From the NCBI GenBank assembly GCA_035531315.1, contig DATKTD010000313.1, forward strand, positions 1 to 9,544: a DNA stretch of 9,544 nucleotides, read 5' to 3'. The position numbers and the translations under genes are program-made. Shown here in pieces: positions 6,759 to 9,544 of the stretch. This DNA is from CAIJMU01 sp035531315 (GTDB taxonomy: Bacteria > Spirochaetota > Spirochaetia > Treponematales > Rectinemataceae). The notes beneath the pieces are model-generated. The model worked only from the letters and a program-made list of their open reading frames with translations, was not told where the DNA came from and ran no database searches. Position 1 is the stretch's first letter; each line of letters begins with the position of its first letter.

Positions 6759-6795
6759 GCGGTTTTCCATCGAAGACGGTTTTCACTGTTCTTCC

Positions 6796-7764
6796 TTAGC
6801 CTCTTGGCGCGGTCGCGGGATCGAGGGCCTTCGAGCCCTTGAATACGAAGAAATAGGCGTCTGTCGCCCCAGTAAAGGCGTCGCTGCCGACCCGGCCGAG
6901 GATCTGGCCGCGATGGACTCGGTCGCCCACCTTTACGTCGAGGCGGGCATTGCCTCCATAGACATAGATGAGCCCCGTCCTCGTTTGGACGAAGACGACG
7001 GATCCGAATCCCCGATAAGGACCGGCCGAAACGACATAGCCGTCGGTCACCGAATGGACTTCGGCGCCCTGGCTGCTCCTGATGGCGATTCCATATACCT
7101 TGCCGTCAAGGTACCGCACCGCACCGCCGCAGGGTAGGTCGTTCGCGGATGAATTCCGAGCTGCACGGGGATGGGCAGGGAGACTCGTGACGGGATCGGG
7201 CGTGGAGAGGGTCGATACGGGCGACTTCTGGGCAGTGGCATCGGGATTCGAGCTTGCCACCTTGTCGCTCCCGGACGAAGAGGCCGGGTCACGCCCCAAT
7301 GTCCCGGGCTGAGCCGCCACCTCGCTCGACGGGAGAAGGAGTATGTCGCCGACATGGAGGAGGGCGGAAGCGGAAAGGCCGTTCAGTTTCCTGAGCTCCG
7401 CGACGGTGCTTCCCGCCGACTTCGCGATGCTGTAGAGGGTATCGCCCTTTTCGACCCGATGAATGCCCGGAATCAGGATTCGCTGACCGACACGGAGGCG
7501 CGATGGATCGGCGATCCCATTGGCTGCCTGGAGGAGGCTCGCGCTGATGCCATAGCTCCGCGCCACCGAGTAGAGGGTTTCGCCGCGGGCGATCACGTGC
7601 CACTGGCTCTCGCCGGCCAGGAGGGGAGAAGCGGCTATGAGGAGAAAGAGGCTGAGAGGAAGGGCCTGCGATCCGCGCCTCGCAAAAGCGCGACAGGCTT
7701 GGCTGACAGGCCTGCGCGCTGATCCGGGAGACGGAGCGGCGCAAGGATTCGGGAGGAAGCGCAT
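6796..7764 (-). CDS. Exported LysM protein with degenerate LytM/M23 domain (NlpD-like)
   Basis: 322 residues. ATG 7764, with GAGG four bases upstream, is the only usual start before the signal sequence, although its 33-residue n-region is long. The hydrophobic segment ALPLSLFLLIAASPLLAG (34-51) looks like a signal peptide cleaved near LLAG; no lipobox Cys follows. LysM 1 (54-99, WHVIARGETLYSVARSYGIS) and LysM 2 (101-145, HRVEKGDTLYSIAKSAGST) should bind peptidoglycan glycan chains. After a Ser/Pro/Ala linker (146-208) comes an M23/LytM fold (209-322) recognised by VKVGDRVHRGQILGRVG. Its zinc ligands are gone: HxGID reads VYGIA, the YAH position reads YGG, and HxH reads DAY (302-304). It is therefore unlikely to cut peptidoglycan. 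Catalytically dead LytM proteins such as NlpD and EnvC activate cell-wall amidases, the best guess here. The sigma gene follows in the same direction after 186 bases. Confidence 0.88.
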   Translation of the reverse strand: MRFLPNPCAAPSPGSARRPVSQACRAFARRGSQALPLSLFLLIAASPLLAGESQWHVIARGETLYSVARSYGISASLLQAANGIADPSRLRVGQRILIPGIHRVEKGDTLYSIAKSAGSTVAELRKLNGLSASALLHVGDILLLPSSEVAAQPGTLGRDPASSSGSDKVASSNPDATAQKSPVSTLSTPDPVTSLPAHPRAARNSSANDLPCGGAVRYLDGKVYGIAIRSSQGAEVHSVTDGYVVSAGPYRGFGSVVFVQTRTGLIYVYGGNARLDVKVGDRVHRGQILGRVGSDAFTGATDAYFFVFKGSKALDPATAPRG

Positions 7765-7772
7765 CCTGCCTC

Positions 7773-7801
7773 AATATCGGAAGGTTATGCTCCCTTATCA
7801 A
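7773..7801 (-). promoter_or_regulatory. Weak candidate promoter of the LysM gene
   Basis: On the minus strand TTGATA (7801-7796, five of six matches to -35), a 17-base spacer and GATATT (7778-7773, four of six to -10). The -10 ends only eight bases before the ATG, so the transcript would be almost leaderless and could not include the GAGG ribosome site fully. This makes it doubtful, or a weak secondary promoter. Confidence 0.2.
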
Positions 7802-7841
7802 GAACTTCCAGCCGGGCTCCGCTACCGGAAATAGGTTTGAA

Positions 7842-7868
7842 GGCCGACGCGGCTTCGCGTCCGCGGCC
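7842..7868 (-). terminator. Strong hairpin between membrane protein and LysM genes
   Basis: GACGCG (7846-7851) pairs with CGCGTC (7856-7861) around a four-base loop, and GGCC (7842-7845) pairs with GGCC (7865-7868) with a three-base bulge. On the minus strand it lies 33 bases after the membrane-protein stop and is followed by TTCAAACCTATTT, a poor T tract. It could terminate or attenuate transcription before the LysM gene, or stabilise the upstream message. Confidence 0.4.
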
Positions 7869-7901
7869 CCGCAAGGGAGGCGGCGAGTGCCAACAGCCTA
7901 T

Positions 7902-8717
7902 TCAGGCGCCCAGCCACTTCCTCGCGTCGGCGATTGGCTTCGATAGGACGACGACATGAAATTCGCCCTTGGCCTTTTCGACCTCGGCCCCGAACTTGGC
8001 GCCGGGAAAACGCTTGCGGAGCTCGGTCTTGGTCCGCTCTACGACGGCAACGGTCTCGTCGTCCCGCCCCTGCGGCGCCGCGGCAAGCACGACCGAATCG
8101 AGGAGCCAGGCGGCGAGGAGGGCCAGGACCGGGTCGCGCGAACTCGCCCCCTCGAAAAGATGCGGACGGGCCTCGCCGACCCTCCGTTGGAGGACGAGGG
8201 CGAAGGCATAGCCGAAACGCAGCCATTCCCAATCGTCGATGTCGCGCATGCCGAGCCAGGGTTTGAGGAAGCTCTCCGCCTCGGCAGCCTGGCCCTTCAA
8301 TATTCTGATGAAGCCGAAAATGACGGCTGTCTTCCGCAATAGCCGGGGTTTTCTCCGCCGAAGTTCCTCCTCGAGCCGGGAGAACCCCTCGATATCGCCC
8401 TGTATGAACCAGGTGTCGACGAGGTAGCGGATGTGAAGCCCTCCATAGCGGTGCTTCACGAAGATGCGCTCGACGAGCCATGCGGAGAGGCCGTCCCAGT
8501 CTTCCTTCTCGAAGTAGCCGAAGACCTTCCGATTGGCCATGAAGAAGGCGTTGAGCACGATTATGAGGCCGATGAAGAGGAGGGCGAGATACCAGGAACT
8601 TTTCCAGAAGGTCAGGGTATAGTCCCAACCCAGGAGGGCGAGGGGCAAAAAGAAGACGAAGAGGAAGGAAACGACGATTATCGCGTTGAAAAGCGCGTAA
8701 ATTGTCCTAAATTTCAT
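7902..8717 (-). CDS. Conserved-looking membrane protein with helical-repeat tail, function unknown
   Basis: 271 residues, start ATG 8717 with AGGAG nine bases upstream. I do not recognise a named family. Residues about 8-29 (LFNAIIVVSFLFVFFLPLAL) and 43-60 (YLALLFIGLIIVLNAFFM) form a membrane hairpin with both ends probably cytosolic, given the Lys/Arg at 2-4 and 63-64. The remaining 210 residues are soluble and rich in paired amphipathic helices with TPR-like spacing (YFEKEDWDGLSAWLVERIF, RYLVDTWFIQGDIEGFSRLEEEL, AVIFGFIRILKGQAAEAESFL, FGYAFALVLQRRVGEARPHLFEG). This suggests a membrane-anchored protein-binding scaffold (inference). No catalytic motif is seen. It is first in the leftward cluster with the LysM and sigma genes, but a strong hairpin separates it from them. 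Confidence 0.8.
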   Translation of the reverse strand: MKFRTIYALFNAIIVVSFLFVFFLPLALLGWDYTLTFWKSSWYLALLFIGLIIVLNAFFMANRKVFGYFEKEDWDGLSAWLVERIFVKHRYGGLHIRYLVDTWFIQGDIEGFSRLEEELRRRKPRLLRKTAVIFGFIRILKGQAAEAESFLKPWLGMRDIDDWEWLRFGYAFALVLQRRVGEARPHLFEGASSRDPVLALLAAWLLDSVVLAAAPQGRDDETVAVVERTKTELRKRFPGAKFGAEVEKAKGEFHVVVLSKPIADARKWLGA

Positions 8718-8730
8718 CTGCCTTCGCTCC

Positions 8731-8736
8731 TATAAT
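8731..8736 (+). promoter_or_regulatory. Perfect TATAAT -10 box of the HD-GYP gene
   Basis: TATAAT lies 55 bases before ATG 8792 in the 74-base divergent spacer, where it stands out from the GC-rich surroundings. No good -35 is seen 16-18 bases upstream (AAATTT-like), so it may need an activator. The same AT-rich run reads TATTAT on the minus strand and could serve the membrane-protein gene, whose ribosome site overlaps it. Confidence 0.5.
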
Positions 8737-8747
8737 AATAATGGGCA

Positions 8748-8762
8748 CGTCCGGAACGGACG
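8748..8762. promoter_or_regulatory. Inverted repeat in the divergent promoter region
   Basis: CGTCCG-GAA-CGGACG, perfect six-base arms around three bases, about 12 bases after TATAAT. This is at or just past the expected transcription start of the HD-GYP gene and upstream of the membrane-protein gene, a typical place for a repressor operator. As RNA it would form a small 5'-leader hairpin instead. Confidence 0.4.
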
Positions 8763-8791
8763 GAGTTTAGGCGAGCGTCACCGAGGGGTCA

Positions 8792-9544
8792 ATGGGTTCG
8801 AGCATGAAGGCCGTAGTGCTAAAAGATCTCCGCGCGAACGGTTTCTATACGAAACCGCTCTTCCTCGATAGGGGTTTTATTCTCCTCTCCCCCGAAATCG
8901 CCGTATCCCAAGAGCTCATCAACCGGCTCTCGAAGTGGGAATTCCGCGAGGTCTACAGCGAGGGGGAGGCGGTCGACAGCATAATAAGCCCGTCCGAGGA
9001 GGCGACGGCCTCCATGGAAGGCAGCGTCATCGTCGAGGGCGCCGGCGACAAGGAGACCCTCGCCTCGGTGCGAAGCTATCTCGAGGGCTATATCGCCTAC
9101 GTCGAGGCTCTCTACAGCCGCTTCGTGACGAACTCCGAACTCAAATACGCCGACCTCATGGAGAGGGAGAGACAACTCTGCGAGCTCCTCGGCGTCAACC
9201 GACGCTTCGTCCTCCGCGCCCTCTCCCTCATTCCTCCCAATCGGAATTACCTGATATCCCACGCGGTCACGACCTCCATCATATCCATCCTGATCGGTTC
9301 GACCCTGAAGATGCCCCTTCCCCGTCTCATGGAACTCGGAGCGGCCGCCGTCCTTCACGAGATCGGCATGGTCAAACTGCCATCCAACCTTTTCATGACC
9401 AACCGCCAGCTCTCGCCCGAGGAGAAGCGCCGCATAACGGCCCATACGGTCCTCGGTTTCGGCGTCCTCAAGGAACTGCAGGTGCCCCTGGCCGTACAGC
9501 TCGCCGCCCTCGAGCATCACGAGAGGGTCAACGCGGGCGGCTAT
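8792..9544 (+). CDS. HD-GYP domain protein with altered HD motif (3' truncated)
   Basis: The frame is open from ATG 8792 to the window end, giving 251 N-terminal residues. GAGGGG lies a few bases before ATG 8792; the in-frame ATG at 8804 is an alternative start with poorer spacing. Residues about 5-60 form a small N-terminal domain (FYTKPLFLDRGFILLSPEIAVSQELINRL) of a type I associate with spirochaetal HD-GYP proteins. A helical linker follows (85-135), then the HD-GYP domain from about 150: H157, LHEIGMVKLP (188-197), H218, and HHERVNAGGY (242-251), which stops at the GYP motif. HD-GYP proteins are metal-dependent cyclic-di-GMP phosphodiesterases. Here the HD Asp is Glu (190), the usual Lys of HDxGK is Met (193) and the DG before GYP is NA, so activity may be changed or lost. 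No membrane segment is visible. It is divergent from the membrane-protein gene. Confidence 0.9.
   Translation, partial: MGSSMKAVVLKDLRANGFYTKPLFLDRGFILLSPEIAVSQELINRLSKWEFREVYSEGEAVDSIISPSEEATASMEGSVIVEGAGDKETLASVRSYLEGYIAYVEALYSRFVTNSELKYADLMERERQLCELLGVNRRFVLRALSLIPPNRNYLISHAVTTSIISILIGSTLKMPLPRLMELGAAAVLHEIGMVKLPSNLFMTNRQLSPEEKRRITAHTVLGFGVLKELQVPLAVQLAALEHHERVNAGGY

Noticed and set aside
6760..6786. Plus-strand hairpin CCATC-GAA-GACGG followed by TTTT as a terminator
   Set aside because: The five-pair stem includes a wobble, and no plus-strand gene lies upstream to be terminated. The T runs are better read as direct repeats upstream of the sigma promoter.
8819..9520. 233-codon minus-strand frame at the right edge
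   Set aside because: Antisense to the HD-GYP gene, which has a ribosome site, an open frame to the edge and clear motifs.

Overview
This GC-rich (about two-thirds GC by eye), gene-dense bacterial window holds seven protein-coding genes, two of them cut by the window edges. I see no tRNA, rRNA, CRISPR array, transposase or integrase, and no gene-free stretch longer than about 210 bases. The mix of a PAS/HisKA_2 kinase, a giant ankyrin lipoprotein with a loose lipobox, a compact RpoS-sized sigma factor next to a LysM/LytM protein, and an HD-GYP protein with an N-terminal 'LLSPE' domain suggests a high-GC member of the Spirochaetes. That assignment is an inference from family recall, not a measurement.

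Layout, left to right. (1) 1-1158 (+): C-terminal part of a cytosolic PAS-HisKA_2 sensor histidine kinase. A strong hairpin sits on its stop codon. (2) 1193-2176 (-): a D-2-hydroxyacid dehydrogenase family protein, convergent with the kinase, with the usual catalytic glutamate position occupied by tyrosine. (3) A 172-base divergent spacer, then 2349-5405 (+): a 1018-residue lipoprotein made almost entirely of about 26 ankyrin units, several arranged as a 97-residue higher-order repeat, plus a 66-residue Ala/Ser/Gly/Pro-rich insert. (4) 5406-5613: spacer with a two-way terminator-like hairpin and a 41-base tandem duplication that copies the last codons of the sigma gene. (5) A leftward cluster: 8717-7902 (two-helix membrane protein of unknown function), 7764-6796 (exported LysM-LysM-degenerate LytM protein, NlpD-like) and 6609-5614 (RpoD/RpoS-type sigma factor). 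(6) A 74-base divergent promoter region with a perfect TATAAT and an inverted repeat, then 8792 to the window end (+): N-terminal 251 residues of an HD-GYP protein with a changed metal-site motif.

How the genes may work together: the LytM protein followed by a sigma-70 gene recalls the nlpD-rpoS pair of proteobacteria, so this part may couple envelope/cell-wall maintenance to an alternative transcription programme. The kinase and the HD-GYP protein are signalling proteins at the two edges. Nothing in the sequence ties them or the ankyrin lipoprotein to a shared pathway. I did not find a clear new multi-gene defence or mobile system. The points that most reward checking are the ankyrin super-repeat, the duplicated sigma tail whose three differences are all silent in the sigma frame, and the nlpD-rpoS-like neighbourhood.
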